64,000 bases of DNA, taken from NCBI RefSeq assembly GCF_027912835.1, contig NZ_CP115768.1, forward strand, positions 2,844,501-2,908,500. Reading direction: 5' to 3'. The position numbers and the translations under genes were made by a program. Numbering within the stretch: position 1 is the first letter of the stretch; every line of letters starts with the position of its first letter. Under the pieces are notes generated by a model. It was given only the letters and a program-made list of their open reading frames with translations. It was not told where the DNA came from and did not search any database. Positions 17,724-29,066 of this stretch are shown one piece after another. The stretch is from Paracoccus sediminicola (GTDB lineage: Bacteria > Pseudomonadota > Alphaproteobacteria > Rhodobacterales > Rhodobacteraceae).

Positions 17724-17924
17724 GTGATGTCTCAAAGAAGGGTAGGCCAAAGTTTACAATGGTTTGAGCAGCATGTCATGTCGGCCCAGGGTCCGGAGTC
17801 GCCAGAGGAATCGGAAGGCTCTGCTGCGCCCTATCGATAATACATCTTGCTACCTATGATATATTATTGAAAATTGATCGCGTGCAGCCAGGGCAGCAGT
17901 GCTGCAAACAGCGGGAGCAAGACC

Positions 17925-18293
17925 ATGGCTTGGGAAAGTACAGATCTGGATATCGCGACTGAGGCCCGGTTTCGGGCGCTAGCTAAGAGCGGCTATCGCA
18001 TTGAAGTCCTTTGTCTTGAGGCCGCAAAAAAGAAAGGCCCCACGTACTACGGTTTATGGGTCATGCGCGCGGTATCCGAGGAGGGAGATCAGAAGCGCCT
18101 TGTAACAGCACGCACGCGCAAAACGAACAATGACATCAAAATCCGGGAGTTCAAGACGGCTGCTGGTGTGATATCTTTCCTCGCCGGGCTTGGCCTAGAT
18201 TGCGCAAAGATTCCCCTCCACGAGGGCAAACATGCGCGGCACAAGCTTGAACCTGCCGCCGGTGTCAGCGCCGCCGACGATCTAACGGGGTGA
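17925..18293 (+). CDS. Unknown small protein, paralogue of 38675-38992
   Basis: 122 residues from ATG 17925. The C-terminal block (RLVTART, IREFKTAAGVISFLAGLGLD, then IPLHEGKHARHKL) matches the product of 38675-38992 (LLVTARN, AREFRTINGLTSFLTGLGLD, IPMVEGKIGTHQL). I do not recognise the family. One copy sits beside the mob genes and the other at the head of the virB operon, which suggests a role in transfer or its control. No signal peptide or membrane segment is seen. Confidence 0.65.
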   Translation: MAWESTDLDIATEARFRALAKSGYRIEVLCLEAAKKKGPTYYGLWVMRAVSEEGDQKRLVTARTRKTNNDIKIREFKTAAGVISFLAGLGLDCAKIPLHEGKHARHKLEPAAGVSAADDLTG

Positions 18294-18479
18294 CCGGTCG
18301 GAGGTTTGCGTCGCGACGTTCCTTCGCCGCCCCAACCGCGTCGCGACCGGCCCAGAGCGGACTTTTGCGCTCGGTTCGGCGCTACATTGCAGCAATCACC
18401 AGACCTGCCATTGCATGCTTGGCGCGGCATTTTACGTTGGCCCGTTGACGGCAAGCGGCAACCACTTACTTCCGACCAC

Positions 18480-18953
18480 GATTGTTGATCCCCCAGTGGC
18501 AGGAACCGCTCGCGCTGGTTCTCGATCCGGCGGCGTAATCCCGATGCCGAATTGTCCTCACGCCAGCCCAGCTTTGCGCATAGGTGAACATCTTTCGGAG
18601 CACCTCGCCGACCCGGTTGGCGCACACCGGCGTTGATTTCGATCCCTTGAGCTTGCGGGCGCGTCCCTCCCGTCTTCCTTCACGCCCAGCGGGTCGCCAC
18701 CGGCATCGATGTTGCGGCGCAGCTCCTTTGCCCGTTCCCGCGTCGCCGCCGTCGACCATTCCGGCCAGCGCCCCAGCGTCATCCGCCGTTGCCGCCCGGC
18801 ATGGCGGTAATCCAGCGTGAAGGCCCGATTGCCCGAGCGGTAGATGCAGATGGCAAAGCCCCGCACCTCGCTGTCGAAGATCTGATAGTCCCGGCCCGGT
18901 TCCGGCGCGGCCTCCCGCACCGATTTCTCGTTCAACCTCAATCGCTTCACCAT
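18480..18953 (-). pseudogene. Decayed tyrosine integrase (DUF4102 N-terminus)
   Basis: From ATG 18953 the frame reads like the arm-binding domain of P4/DUF4102 integrases (LRLNEKSVREA, DSEVRGFAICIYRSGNRAFT, RMTLGRWPEWS). Homology then jumps frame to RVGEVLRKMFTYAQ and again to GWREDNSASGLRRRIENQRE, before vanishing near 18485. At least two frameshifts and loss of the catalytic half make it inactive. It marks an older insertion and lies at the left edge of the copper genes. Confidence 0.8.
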
Positions 18954-19187
18954 GCCCAGTGCCTCCGACTTGCATCCCACATGAGGCTCAGCCTCGCGCG
19001 CATGGCAAGTCATACATCGCCGGTCAGACCGGCGGGGAGGCGGAAGGTGGCAGAACCTCGGGGGAGGGCTGCCGGTCAATGGCTCTGAAGGGAGAAACCT
19101 ACACCCTCTGTTGATTAAACCGTGAATTGCAACGAGAGCCTGTCCTGCGTATTGTCAAGCTAGTTTCATCGGTTCCAACTCAACCAC

Positions 19188-19538
19188 ATGATGTGCCGCG
19201 CGATATGTTCTGTGCTTGTTGTTCTGCTCGTGTTGGCGGGCACGACGGAGCATGGGCAAAGTGCTGGCCCAGCCGGACTGCCGACCGATCACGTTGTCGC
19301 TTCGATCAGCCATCCCGGCGATACAACCGGGCATGAGCACGGTTATTCAGGAGAGCCTTCTCGGCACGATATGACCGATGCCTGTGCGATTGTATGTGTC
19401 GGCACACCTACGCCCTGGCTTGCTGCCGCGCAACTTGCGCCTGTTGAGACCGAGCATTCGCTGAAATGGCACTCTATAGCAGTGACACGTGAGGGCCGTC
19501 TGGTCGGCCCCGGATACCGCCCTCCGAAATCCATCTGA
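19188..19538 (+). CDS. Small secreted protein ahead of the multicopper oxidase
   Basis: 116 residues with an N-terminal signal-like segment (AICSVLVVLLVLAGT). The mature part is His-rich with two cysteines (HPGDTTGHEHGYSGEPSRHD, ACAIVC). It resembles small exported proteins often found next to copper oxidase genes, but I cannot name a family. It starts the oxidase-side unit and is 69 bp from the next gene. The sequence 18954-19187 shows no other clear feature. Confidence 0.5.
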   Translation: MMCRAICSVLVVLLVLAGTTEHGQSAGPAGLPTDHVVASISHPGDTTGHEHGYSGEPSRHDMTDACAIVCVGTPTPWLAAAQLAPVETEHSLKWHSIAVTREGRLVGPGYRPPKSI

Positions 19539-19607
19539 ACACTTGCTTGCCGCACCTTTCAAGGTGCCGAACATGGTTCGCCCTACGGGATCTGATGGAT
19601 TATTCAT

Positions 19608-21104
19608 ATGACTTGCACACTGAATCGCCGCGGCTTTCTGACCGCATCCGCTGCCATGGCCGCAGCTTTTGTCATCCCGCGCGCGGGCTTTGCGCAGCCA
19701 GCCGCGCTGGCATTGCAGGCAACGACGCGCACGCTTGACATCGATGGCCGCGCCGCCACTGTTTTCGGGCTGATCAACGGCAACGGAACGCCCGGGCTGA
19801 TTCTGGACCCCGGCCAGCGTTTCCTGCTGGACCTGACCAATGATCTGACCGAGCCGACGATCATTCATTGGCATGGACAGATCCCGCCGAACGCGCAGGA
19901 CGGCGTTCCCGATATGCCGATGCCGCTGCTGAAGCCAGGAGAGACGCGTGCCTATGATTTTGAGGCCGCAGCAGGCACGCACTGGATGCACAGCCATGTG
20001 CCCATTCAGGAGATGCAGTTGCTGGCCGCACCCCTGATCGTCCGCCGCCCTGAGGATCTGCGAGTTGATCGGCAAGAGGTCACCATGTTCCTTCACGACT
20101 TTTCGTTCCGCTCGCCGGAAGAGGTGCTGGAAGAAATCCGCTCGGGAAAGGGGCATGACGAGGCCGCCGAAGCCGAAATGTCGCAACCAGCCGATCCCCA
20201 TGCCGGTCACGACATGGGTGGCGGCATGCCCATGAACGGGATGTCGGAAATGGGTGGCATGACCATGGCCGGTATGAGCGGGATGCAGATGGACCTGAAC
20301 GACTTCGATTTCGATGCCTATCTGGCGAATGACCGCACCCTGAGCGACCCAGAGGTCGTGCAGGTCGAGAAGGGCGGCCGTATCCTGCTGCGGGTCATCA
20401 ACGGGGCTGCGGCCACGGTATTCTGGCTCGACAGCGGCGAGGTTCCGGGTCGGCTTGTTGCGGTGGATGGCCAGCCGGTGCAGCCCTTGCCAGGAACGCG
20501 CTTTGGTCTGGCCATGGGGCAGCGCCTGGATATCGAGCTTGACCTGCCCACCGGAGGCGGCGCATGGCCGATCCTTGCTCTGCGCGAAGGCGCGCAGGAG
20601 CGCACCGGCCTTATCCTTGCGACCGCTGGCGCCAAGGTGCCGGTCATGCTTGGAATGGCAGACGAGGCCGCACCTGCATTCGATATCGACCTTGCACAGG
20701 AAGCCGCCTTGCGGGCCGTTGCTCCGCTGACGGAACGAGTTGCCGATGCATCACCCATGGTGATGCTGGGCGGGCAGATGCAGCCCTATCGCTGGACCAT
20801 CAACGACCGCGTGTTCGAGGATCGGATTCCGGTTACGGCCAAAACAGGCCAGCGGGTCGAGATCATGTGCCACAACATGTCGATGATGGGCCATCCCATG
20901 CATCTGCATGGCCATCATTTCCAAGTTGTCGCGATCAATGGCAGACGGTTTTCCGGTGCATTGCGCGACACGGTCTATGTGCCGCCCATGTCGATGGTCA
21001 CGGTGGCGCTGGATGCGGGCGAGGCGGCGGAATGGATGCTGCATTGTCACCACATGCCGCATCTTGCCAGCGGCATGATGACGACGTTCGCGGTCTCGGC
21101 GTGA
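19608..21104 (+). CDS. Multicopper oxidase, Tat-exported (CueO/CopA type)
   Basis: 498 residues. A twin-arginine signal (NRRGFLTASAAMAAAFV) precedes three cupredoxin domains. All four copper motifs are visible: HWHGQIPP (about residue 87), HWMHSHVPIQE (about 126), HPMHLHGHHF (about 428) and HCHHMPHLASGM (about 480), the last including the type 1 Cys, His and Met. A Met/His-rich insert (HAGHDMGGGMPMNG) near residues 200-225 is typical of cuprous oxidases. It oxidises Cu(I) in the periplasm. It heads a tight set with dsbA-like, DUF305 and ldt genes. Confidence 0.92.
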   Translation: MTCTLNRRGFLTASAAMAAAFVIPRAGFAQPAALALQATTRTLDIDGRAATVFGLINGNGTPGLILDPGQRFLLDLTNDLTEPTIIHWHGQIPPNAQDGVPDMPMPLLKPGETRAYDFEAAAGTHWMHSHVPIQEMQLLAAPLIVRRPEDLRVDRQEVTMFLHDFSFRSPEEVLEEIRSGKGHDEAAEAEMSQPADPHAGHDMGGGMPMNGMSEMGGMTMAGMSGMQMDLNDFDFDAYLANDRTLSDPEVVQVEKGGRILLRVINGAAATVFWLDSGEVPGRLVAVDGQPVQPLPGTRFGLAMGQRLDIELDLPTGGGAWPILALREGAQERTGLILATAGAKVPVMLGMADEAAPAFDIDLAQEAALRAVAPLTERVADASPMVMLGGQMQPYRWTINDRVFEDRIPVTAKTGQRVEIMCHNMSMMGHPMHLHGHHFQVVAINGRRFSGALRDTVYVPPMSMVTVALDAGEAAEWMLHCHHMPHLASGMMTTFAVSA

Positions 21105-21114
21105 CGGGAGTGAC

Positions 21115-21732
21115 ATGATGTTTCAGCGACGCATGATCCTGACCCTGGCCCTTACCGCCCCGGCGATGGCCATCGCACCGCGCCTATCTTGGGCTGGTCA
21201 TTCGCTTCCACCCGAATTCCGCAGGCAGCTTGAACATGACGCGAATGCGCCGATCTTCGGCAATCCTGACGGCGATGCGACTCTGATCGAGTTCTTCGAC
21301 TATAACTGCCAGTTCTGCCGTGCGATGATGCCAGTGGTGGATGCCGTGTTAGGAGCCGATCCCGGCTTGCGGATGGTGATGCGGGAATGGCCGGTCTTTG
21401 GCGAGGGTTCGGTTTTCGCGGCCCGCGCGGCGCTGGCGTCGCGCAAGCAGGGCCGCTACGCCGACTTTCATCGCGCCTTGATGAGTCAGAAACCCCGGGC
21501 CGAAAGGGCCAGCGTCCTGCGTGTTGCGCGATCCATGGGTTTAGACACTCAGCAGTTGCAGCGCGATATGGGCGGCCCGGAGATTGCCCAACATATCCAG
21601 CAGTCCAATGCGCTGGCCGAGGCGATGGGGCTTGTCGGCACACCCACCTTCATCGCCGGATCGGATTCGCGCTTTGGCGCCATTTCATCAACGGAACTGG
21701 CCGAACTGGTTGCGGCCTCGCGTGGCAATTGA
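21115..21732 (+). CDS. DsbA/ScsC-like periplasmic thioredoxin
   Basis: 205 residues with a signal peptide (MILTLALTAPAMAIA). The active site CQFC is at residues 65-68 in FFDYNCQFCRAMMP and the cis-proline loop is VGTPTF near 180. GGGAGTG lies just before the ATG, 10 bp after the oxidase gene. DsbA/ScsC proteins form or isomerise disulfides and help under copper stress, when thiols are damaged. Co-transcription with the oxidase supports that role. Confidence 0.87.
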   Translation: MMFQRRMILTLALTAPAMAIAPRLSWAGHSLPPEFRRQLEHDANAPIFGNPDGDATLIEFFDYNCQFCRAMMPVVDAVLGADPGLRMVMREWPVFGEGSVFAARAALASRKQGRYADFHRALMSQKPRAERASVLRVARSMGLDTQQLQRDMGGPEIAQHIQQSNALAEAMGLVGTPTFIAGSDSRFGAISSTELAELVAASRGN

Positions 21733-21756
21733 AGCATTTCACGAAAGGACAACGCT

Positions 21757-22278
21757 ATGGATAATTCTGATCGACACAATAGCCACGGAAGCCAGAGCGG
21801 CGGAAGCTATGGCCGTTTTGCGGCGATGATCGCTACCTCGACGGTGATCATGTTCGGGCTGATGTATCTGAACACCTGGGCGATGGATCATGTCTTTTTC
21901 AGCCAGACCCGGATGTGGATGGCGCTTTACATGGGCGGCGCCATGGCGCTGATCATGCTGGCCTTCATGCTTGGGATGTATCGCAACCAGCGCGCCAATA
22001 TGACCGTCGCAGGCCTTTCAATTCTGGCATTTGCCCTCGGCCTGTTTCTGGTTCGCAGTCAGGCAACGGTCGACGACACCGCCTGGATGAAGGCGATGAT
22101 TCCGCATCACTCGATTGCGATCCTGACATCCACCCGCGCGGATATCTCGGATCCTCGCGTGCGGGCGCTGGCGGACAGCATCATCGAGGCCCAGACGCTG
22201 GAAATCGCCGAGATGAAGGCGCTGATCGCCGATCTGGAAGGCGGACCTGCGGCGACGCCAGAGGTAGATGGGCGCTGA
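21757..22278 (+). CDS. DUF305-family membrane protein
   Basis: 173 residues with a His/Ser-rich head and three membrane helices (about residues 22-42, 52-72 and 80-95). A DUF305-like soluble part follows (WMKAMIPHHSIAILTSTRAD), with paired histidines that may bind metal. Proteins of this family are frequent in copper islands; their function is unsettled. AAAGGAC precedes the ATG, and it is 24 bp after the DsbA-like gene. Confidence 0.8.
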   Translation: MDNSDRHNSHGSQSGGSYGRFAAMIATSTVIMFGLMYLNTWAMDHVFFSQTRMWMALYMGGAMALIMLAFMLGMYRNQRANMTVAGLSILAFALGLFLVRSQATVDDTAWMKAMIPHHSIAILTSTRADISDPRVRALADSIIEAQTLEIAEMKALIADLEGGPAATPEVDGR

Positions 22279-22332
22279 ACTCGCTGCATTTACCACATTC
22301 TCTCAAGTTAGAAATAAATGAGGAGCAATCAC

Positions 22333-22983
22333 ATGCTGACACGCAGACATTTCATTCGGACGACAACCGCCCTGTTCTCGGCTGCCGCTGCCAATCCGTT
22401 AATGGCATCGACCTGGCCCGACGCGACGCAGAAGGCCGCCTGGGATGCCGAGGTGGAAGCCGGTGGCCCCAATCCCTGGGGTCTGCATCCGCGCTTCCTG
22501 CCGCAGCGGATCGTCGCGAATGATGGTCTGGTGCCGGGCGATATTCATGTCGATGCCGTGGCAAGATACCTTTACCACATCGAAGAGGGTGGCACGGCGA
22601 TGCGCTACGGCGTCGCTATCGGCCGGGGCGATCTGTATGAGCCGGGCACCTATACGATCAAGCGCAAGGCCGAATGGCCGCATTGGACCCCGACGCGCAA
22701 CATGATCGAGCGCGAACCCGAGATCTATGCGCAATATGAGGACGGCATGGAACCCGGCCCTCGGAACGCTCTGGGTTCGCGTGCGCTGTATCTCTATCTC
22801 GGCGACCGCGATACCTATCTGCGCATTCACGGCACGCCGTTTCCAACCTCGATCGGCAGCCGCGCCAGTTCCGGCTGCGTCCGCATGGTCATGGCCCACA
22901 TCAACGAACTGTATCCGCGGGTCCAGATCGGCGCGACCGCATATCTCTATTCGCCGGAAGGCAGCGTGTCGGCCGTCAGCTAG
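22333..22983 (+). CDS. L,D-transpeptidase (YkuD domain)
   Basis: 216 residues from ATG 22333, preceded by AGGAGC; an ATG at 22318 overlaps that site. A twin-arginine-like signal (TRRHFIRTTTALFSAAAA) is followed by a YkuD domain with the catalytic motif HGTPFPTSIGSRASSGCVRM (His and Cys). It would make 3-3 peptidoglycan links or attach proteins to the wall. Association with a copper cluster is seen elsewhere; D,D-transpeptidase bypass under copper stress is one possible reason (inference). Confidence 0.87.
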   Translation: MLTRRHFIRTTTALFSAAAANPLMASTWPDATQKAAWDAEVEAGGPNPWGLHPRFLPQRIVANDGLVPGDIHVDAVARYLYHIEEGGTAMRYGVAIGRGDLYEPGTYTIKRKAEWPHWTPTRNMIEREPEIYAQYEDGMEPGPRNALGSRALYLYLGDRDTYLRIHGTPFPTSIGSRASSGCVRMVMAHINELYPRVQIGATAYLYSPEGSVSAVS

Positions 22984-23010
22984 TCGCGTGCCTTCCGGTA
23001 ATGCCTGGCG

Positions 23011-23283
23011 TCAGGACGCGCGCACGTTGCAGATCTGGTTGCCATTCGCGGCGCGCAGCGGCACCAGCGTCGTTTCGACCGGCCCGGCGTGATAATACCA
23101 GTAGCAATCGTCCGCCGGGTCCAGCCGTGCCGTCGTCAGGTCCTGATTGGGGCCGGCGACGGCGACGACTTCGTCCGGGATCGGATAGGGGGACGCGGCC
23201 TCGGCTGCGACGTCGGGCGCCTGAGCCGCGCATCCGGCGAGGACCAGAAGCGTCAAGGATATGGCGGCGGTTCTTTTCTGCAT
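23011..23283 (-). CDS. Small lipoprotein of the copper cluster
   Basis: 90 residues with a lipobox (LLVLAGCAAQ) and cleavage before Cys18. The mature part has an odd DDCYWYYHAGPVETTLVPLR segment and one further Cys near the end. Family not recognised. It is the last gene of the minus-strand copper operon and converges on the L,D-transpeptidase gene. Confidence 0.65.
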   Translation of the reverse strand: MQKRTAAISLTLLVLAGCAAQAPDVAAEAASPYPIPDEVVAVAGPNQDLTTARLDPADDCYWYYHAGPVETTLVPLRAANGNQICNVRAS

Positions 23284-23323
23284 TGGAATAACTCCTTGGC
23301 TATGTTGGTGACACGCCGGGTTG

Positions 23324-23779
23324 TCAAGGCGCGCTGTTGCTGGTCATGCGGCTCTGGATTGCGCGCTCCCGTTCGGGCCAGGTCGATTTGATATAGTCCA
23401 GAACGGCGGCAATTTCGGCGTCACTCATGACATCGCCGAAACCGGGCATGTCGCTTTCATACCCATCGCCGACCACGGCGGCCGTGCCGTCGCGAATGAT
23501 CCGTTCCAGCAGCGGGTCGGCGTGATGCCATGTGTGGCCGGTCTCGTCATGCGGGGGCGCCGGATAGCGGCCATTTTCCAGCGGGGTCTGCCAGTCCGGC
23601 TGGCCTTCCAGATCGGCGCCGTGGCAACTGGCGCAGTTTTCGGCGTAGAGCCGCTGGCCAAGCGCGATCACGGCCTGATCCTGCGCGGCTGTCTCAGTCG
23701 CCGCGCTGCCGCGCCAGAGGATCAGGATCGCAGCGGCCAGACCGACCGCTGCGATGAGGATGAGTGCGTTGCGCGTCAT
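23324..23779 (-). CDS. Class I cytochrome c, membrane-anchored
   Basis: 151 residues. An N-terminal membrane anchor or signal (ALILIAAVGLAAAILILW) is followed by haem site CASCH at about residue 54 and a likely Met ligand in SDMPGFGDVMSD near 114. It is 3 bp after the DUF411 gene. It could accept electrons from periplasmic Cu(I) oxidation, but no partner is proven. Confidence 0.82.
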   Translation of the reverse strand: MTRNALILIAAVGLAAAILILWRGSAATETAAQDQAVIALGQRLYAENCASCHGADLEGQPDWQTPLENGRYPAPPHDETGHTWHHADPLLERIIRDGTAAVVGDGYESDMPGFGDVMSDAEIAAVLDYIKSTWPERERAIQSRMTSNSAP

Positions 23780-23782
23780 CTG

Positions 23783-24262
23783 CTACCCGTCCAGCGGAAA
23801 GGCGCGACCGTCACCGGCAATGCCGCCCCAGGCGATGACCTCGGCGGTGGCCTCGACCTCGCCGCCCATTCCCGGCGATCCGGCGGGCATCCCCGGCACG
23901 GCGATTCCGGTAATATCGGGGCGCTGTTCCAGAAGCTGCCTGATGGCCGCGAAGGGCACATGGCCCTCGACGATATAGCCGCCAATCCGGGTCGTGTGGC
24001 AGGACCACAGGTTTTCGGGCACAGCGGCGTCGCGCTTCATACCGACATAGTCGCTGGCCTCAGTGATCTCGACCTCGAACCCCGCCTCGATGGCCAGATC
24101 GGCCCAGGCGCCGCAGCAGCCGCAGCCGGGGTCCTTGGTGATGCTCAGCAGGTTCGGCTTTTCGTCCGAGCCGGTGGCGGCAAAGGCAAGGGTAGAGGTT
24201 GTCGACAGCATCGCCGCGACCGCCAGGATCGCCCCGCGACGCGAGAAATTGGGATTGCTCAT
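23783..24262 (-). CDS. DUF411 copper-binding protein
   Basis: 159 residues with a twin-arginine-like signal (SRRGAILAVAAMLSTTSTLA). The DUF411 core starts with KDPGCGCCGAWAD, whose cysteines bind metal, and continues through SDYVGMKRD and CHTTRIGGYIVEGHVPF. CusF/DUF411 proteins are periplasmic copper carriers. The 94-bp gap upstream holds two short G+C hairpins that could tune expression within the csoR operon. Confidence 0.85.
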   Translation of the reverse strand: MSNPNFSRRGAILAVAAMLSTTSTLAFAATGSDEKPNLLSITKDPGCGCCGAWADLAIEAGFEVEITEASDYVGMKRDAAVPENLWSCHTTRIGGYIVEGHVPFAAIRQLLEQRPDITGIAVPGMPAGSPGMGGEVEATAEVIAWGGIAGDGRAFPLDG

Positions 24263-24356
24263 TTCTGATGTCCTTCAGGATATTACGCGCCGTAGGGGCA
24301 TTCGCCCCTCTCGTGGCGCAATTGATCAGCTTGCAGGCCCATCGGGCCAGGCGGCG

Positions 24357-24680
24357 TCAGAGAGCAACGGGTCGCGGAGGGGGCAGCGGCAAACGCGGCC
24401 TGGCGGATTTCATATCCTGCAACGCGGGAATGTGCCGGATGCGGCGTGGCAAACGGGCCGCGTTCGGCGTGACTTCGGCATGGCCGATGGCGGCACAGGC
24501 TGTGCAGTCGCCATGCTGAGAGTCCGGCTGTGGGGTACAGCATTCATGCGCGGCCGGCGGCACGGATGTTTCGGCTATCGAGGCCGTCTGCGACGCTTCC
24601 GCCGTTGCGGCGCCGGTCAGGGCCAGTGGCATCGTCACCGCCAGCATGACGGCAAGCAGTGCCGATAGCAGGAACCGCAT
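24357..24680 (-). CDS. Small exported Cys-rich protein downstream of csoR
   Basis: 107 residues from ATG 24680, overlapping the csoR stop (TGATG). A signal peptide (FLLSALLAVMLAVTMPLAL) is followed by HECC, HGDCTAC and a proline-rich tail. No family recognised, but the Cys/His content and coupling to csoR suggest a periplasmic copper-binding role. Confidence 0.6.
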   Translation of the reverse strand: MRFLLSALLAVMLAVTMPLALTGAATAEASQTASIAETSVPPAAHECCTPQPDSQHGDCTACAAIGHAEVTPNAARLPRRIRHIPALQDMKSARPRLPLPPPRPVAL

Positions 24681-24961
24681 CAGTCGCGTACCTTTTCCAT
24701 CAGTTCGACGACCTCGCGGAACATCACCCGCTGACGGTCCTGATCGCCGGATTGGATCGCGTCTTCCATGCAGCTTCGCGCGTGATCCTCGATCAGCAAG
24801 CGTTCGACGCCGCGCAGGGCAGACCGGATGGCGGCGGTCTGGTTCAGGATGTCGACGCAATAGCGCCCATCCTGGACCATGCGCGAGACGCCCTGCACCT
24901 GACCGTTCAGGCGGGAAAGCCGCTTCAGGATCGCGTCTCGGTTCTGCTTGTCATGCGCCAA
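24680..24961 (-). CDS. csoR: CsoR-family copper-sensing repressor
   Basis: 93 residues of the DUF156 fold (AILKRLSRLNGQVQGVSRMV). The Cu(I) ligands of CsoR are all present: Cys35, His60 and Cys64. It would release DNA when Cu(I) binds. Two 15-bp-core dyads lie between it and the divergent copper ATPase gene, so it probably controls both directions. It heads the operon with the Cys-rich, DUF411 and cytochrome genes. Confidence 0.9.
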   Translation of the reverse strand: MAHDKQNRDAILKRLSRLNGQVQGVSRMVQDGRYCVDILNQTAAIRSALRGVERLLIEDHARSCMEDAIQSGDQDRQRVMFREVVELMEKVRD

Positions 24962-24995
24962 GGAGGGCTCCGAACTTCAACATCTGAGGCTTGTA

Positions 24996-25016
24996 CTATA
25001 CCCTCAAGGGGTATAG
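24996..25016. promoter_or_regulatory. CsoR operator 1
   Basis: CTATACCC and GGGTATAG are perfect 8-bp arms around TCAAG. This fits CsoR boxes of the TACCC-GGGTA type and lies in the csoR/copA divergent promoter. Confidence 0.75.
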
Positions 25017-25025
25017 AGCAAGTCT

Positions 25026-25046
25026 GATATACCCCCTATAGGTATC
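25026..25046. promoter_or_regulatory. CsoR operator 2
   Basis: TACC (25030-25033) and GGTA (25041-25044) give the same 15-bp core as operator 1, 31 bp away on centre (about three helical turns). It lies next to the ribosome site of the ATPase gene. Confidence 0.6.
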
Positions 25047-25061
25047 TGCCGGGAGAGAGTC

Positions 25062-27425
<2,364 letters not shown>

Positions 27426-28059
27426 GGTTGAGGAGGTGGCGTGTGGGTTTGAAATTTCGGTTTCAGCCCGATCAGGGTAGTCCAAAACAGATGACGCGGC
27501 TTTCCATCAGGGCGACTACATAAACGACAACCGTTGGAGATGTGAGTTTTCTTCTCAGCGGGCCCTCTCTTGCTGGCAACGCATGGGCCGCACTTTTGTT
27601 GTCAGACTTACGATGCTGGAAAAATCATCTACCTCAACGCCACCTCAACCCTTGGCTGCAGTTCTCGTGCAGGTTGTTCCGTCAGATGTCGCTCAATGCA
27701 GTTGAGCGTCGGCATGGAAATCGCAATAAATCAATCGATTGTCCCGTAACATACTGAAATTACGGGGTGCCCGAATTTCGCCTCTGATCTGCTCATAACC
27801 TGAAGGTCGTAGGTGCAAATCCCGCCCGACCAGTAGCTCGTGCCGGTCTCTCGTGATCTTGCCCCTGAATGTCGGCTTATTACAGATTGTTGCCAATGCT
27901 GCGCCGCACTGCCGCAAGTCGGCTCTCCGCCCATCACGTCAAATGCTGCGCGTGCAAAGTGCCCGCGGAATTTTCAACTGAAGCGTAGTGGCCTTCAGCG
28001 CCCGAGCAACAGCCGCGGTGTATTTCAAAGCTCAGCGGCCACATCGATCACCGACTCTC
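27426..28059. other. Gap between copper island and virB6
   Basis: 634 bp without a credible gene. Short frames here have no ribosome site or family. The only recognisable item is the tRNA-fMet fragment at 27791-27832. Confidence 0.5.
27791..27832 (+). repeat. 3' fragment of tRNA-fMet, probable old attachment site
   Basis: The first 24 bases (GCTCATAACCTGAAGGTC and on) match the anticodon arm, variable loop and T-arm start of initiator tRNA with anticodon CAT. The T-loop keeps CAAATCC with one change, and ACCA is near the end. The 5' half is absent, so it is not a functional tRNA. Tyrosine-recombinase islands leave such 3' tRNA scars at one end. Confidence 0.65.
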
Positions 28060-29058
28060 TCACCCCAACCTCTTCGCCCGCTCTGCAATCCTCTGCGCGG
28101 CGCCCACAGCCGCCCCACCGGCCTGTCGAATGCCCGCTCCGGCGATCTCGCCTGTGCTCTGCGTCCCGAACCTTGCCCGGGCGCGAGACCCTTTGGTTCC
28201 AACCAGCCCTTTGGTAAACCCGCCGACCCCCGGCATGCTTGGCGGGGCGGCCATCATGAAGTTCCCGGAGATACCGCGCACGATGAGGGGCGTGGCGAGG
28301 ATCATGCCGCCGGCGAGGAACATCATCATGAAGAAGGGCACGAGCGCGCCGATATTGCTGGCGCCATCGGGATCGCCGAGCTCGGCGAGCAGCGATTGCG
28401 ACATGCCGACGACTGTGGAGAAGACGCCTGCGATCACCAGCGGATAAAGCGCGTAGGAGACGGTCGAAGACAGCCAGCGCAGGAAATAATCCTTGGTTAC
28501 GTCAAAGAGCGAGAGGGCAATCATGATGGGGGCTATGCCGATCATGACGGCGAGCATGATCTTGGCAAAGATCAGCACGAGGCCGCAAAGCGCGCCGATG
28601 ACGCCCAAAAGAAACGCCCCGATCGCACCGATGATGGCGCCAGCCATCCAATGCATATTGTCACCGGCGGCATTGAGGTAATTGCCGAACTCTTCGATCA
28701 GATCATCGAAGGCGGCGGCAAAATAGGCCGACCCCGCGCCACCGCCGCCCAAGCCTGCCACCATGCCTCCGGCAAGCTGGTCGAGCCCGTTCGTGATGGC
28801 GCTGGCGATCGCATTGAACTGCACCCAGTTGAGCGCAAAGAGCGTGATCAGCAGGAGCTTGACCGCGAACCAGAAGGCGGTGCGCCCGTCGACGGAGCGC
28901 ACCTGCAAGGCCATGTTCACAAAAAGGCCAATGACGGCGAGGGTGGAGCCCACGGCGATGATCCCGCCAAGCTGGCTGGCCACATTGCCGAAAGTGGTCT
29001 CGGCGGCCCCGTCGAGATAGCCGTCGGTGGTCTCGACCATCCAGGTGACAACGCCCAT
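28060..29058 (-). CDS. virB6: VirB6/TrbL inner-membrane channel protein
   Basis: 332 residues with at least six membrane helices between about residues 25 and 265, and the VirB6-typical segment FAKIMLAVMIGIAPIMIALS. The C-terminal 60 residues are basic and Gly/Ala-rich, facing the cytoplasm. It forms the inner-membrane path for the T-strand. Here it is the last gene of the operon, unlike the classic order where it sits between virB5 and virB7. Confidence 0.87.
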   Translation of the reverse strand: MGVVTWMVETTDGYLDGAAETTFGNVASQLGGIIAVGSTLAVIGLFVNMALQVRSVDGRTAFWFAVKLLLITLFALNWVQFNAIASAITNGLDQLAGGMVAGLGGGGAGSAYFAAAFDDLIEEFGNYLNAAGDNMHWMAGAIIGAIGAFLLGVIGALCGLVLIFAKIMLAVMIGIAPIMIALSLFDVTKDYFLRWLSSTVSYALYPLVIAGVFSTVVGMSQSLLAELGDPDGASNIGALVPFFMMMFLAGGMILATPLIVRGISGNFMMAAPPSMPGVGGFTKGLVGTKGSRARARFGTQSTGEIAGAGIRQAGGAAVGAAQRIAERAKRLG

Positions 29059-29066
29059 CCCGCGCC

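Noticed and set aside
27731..27937. Short minus-strand frame containing CTYDLQVMSRSE
   Set aside because: It is translation across the tRNA-fMet fragment and has no ribosome site.
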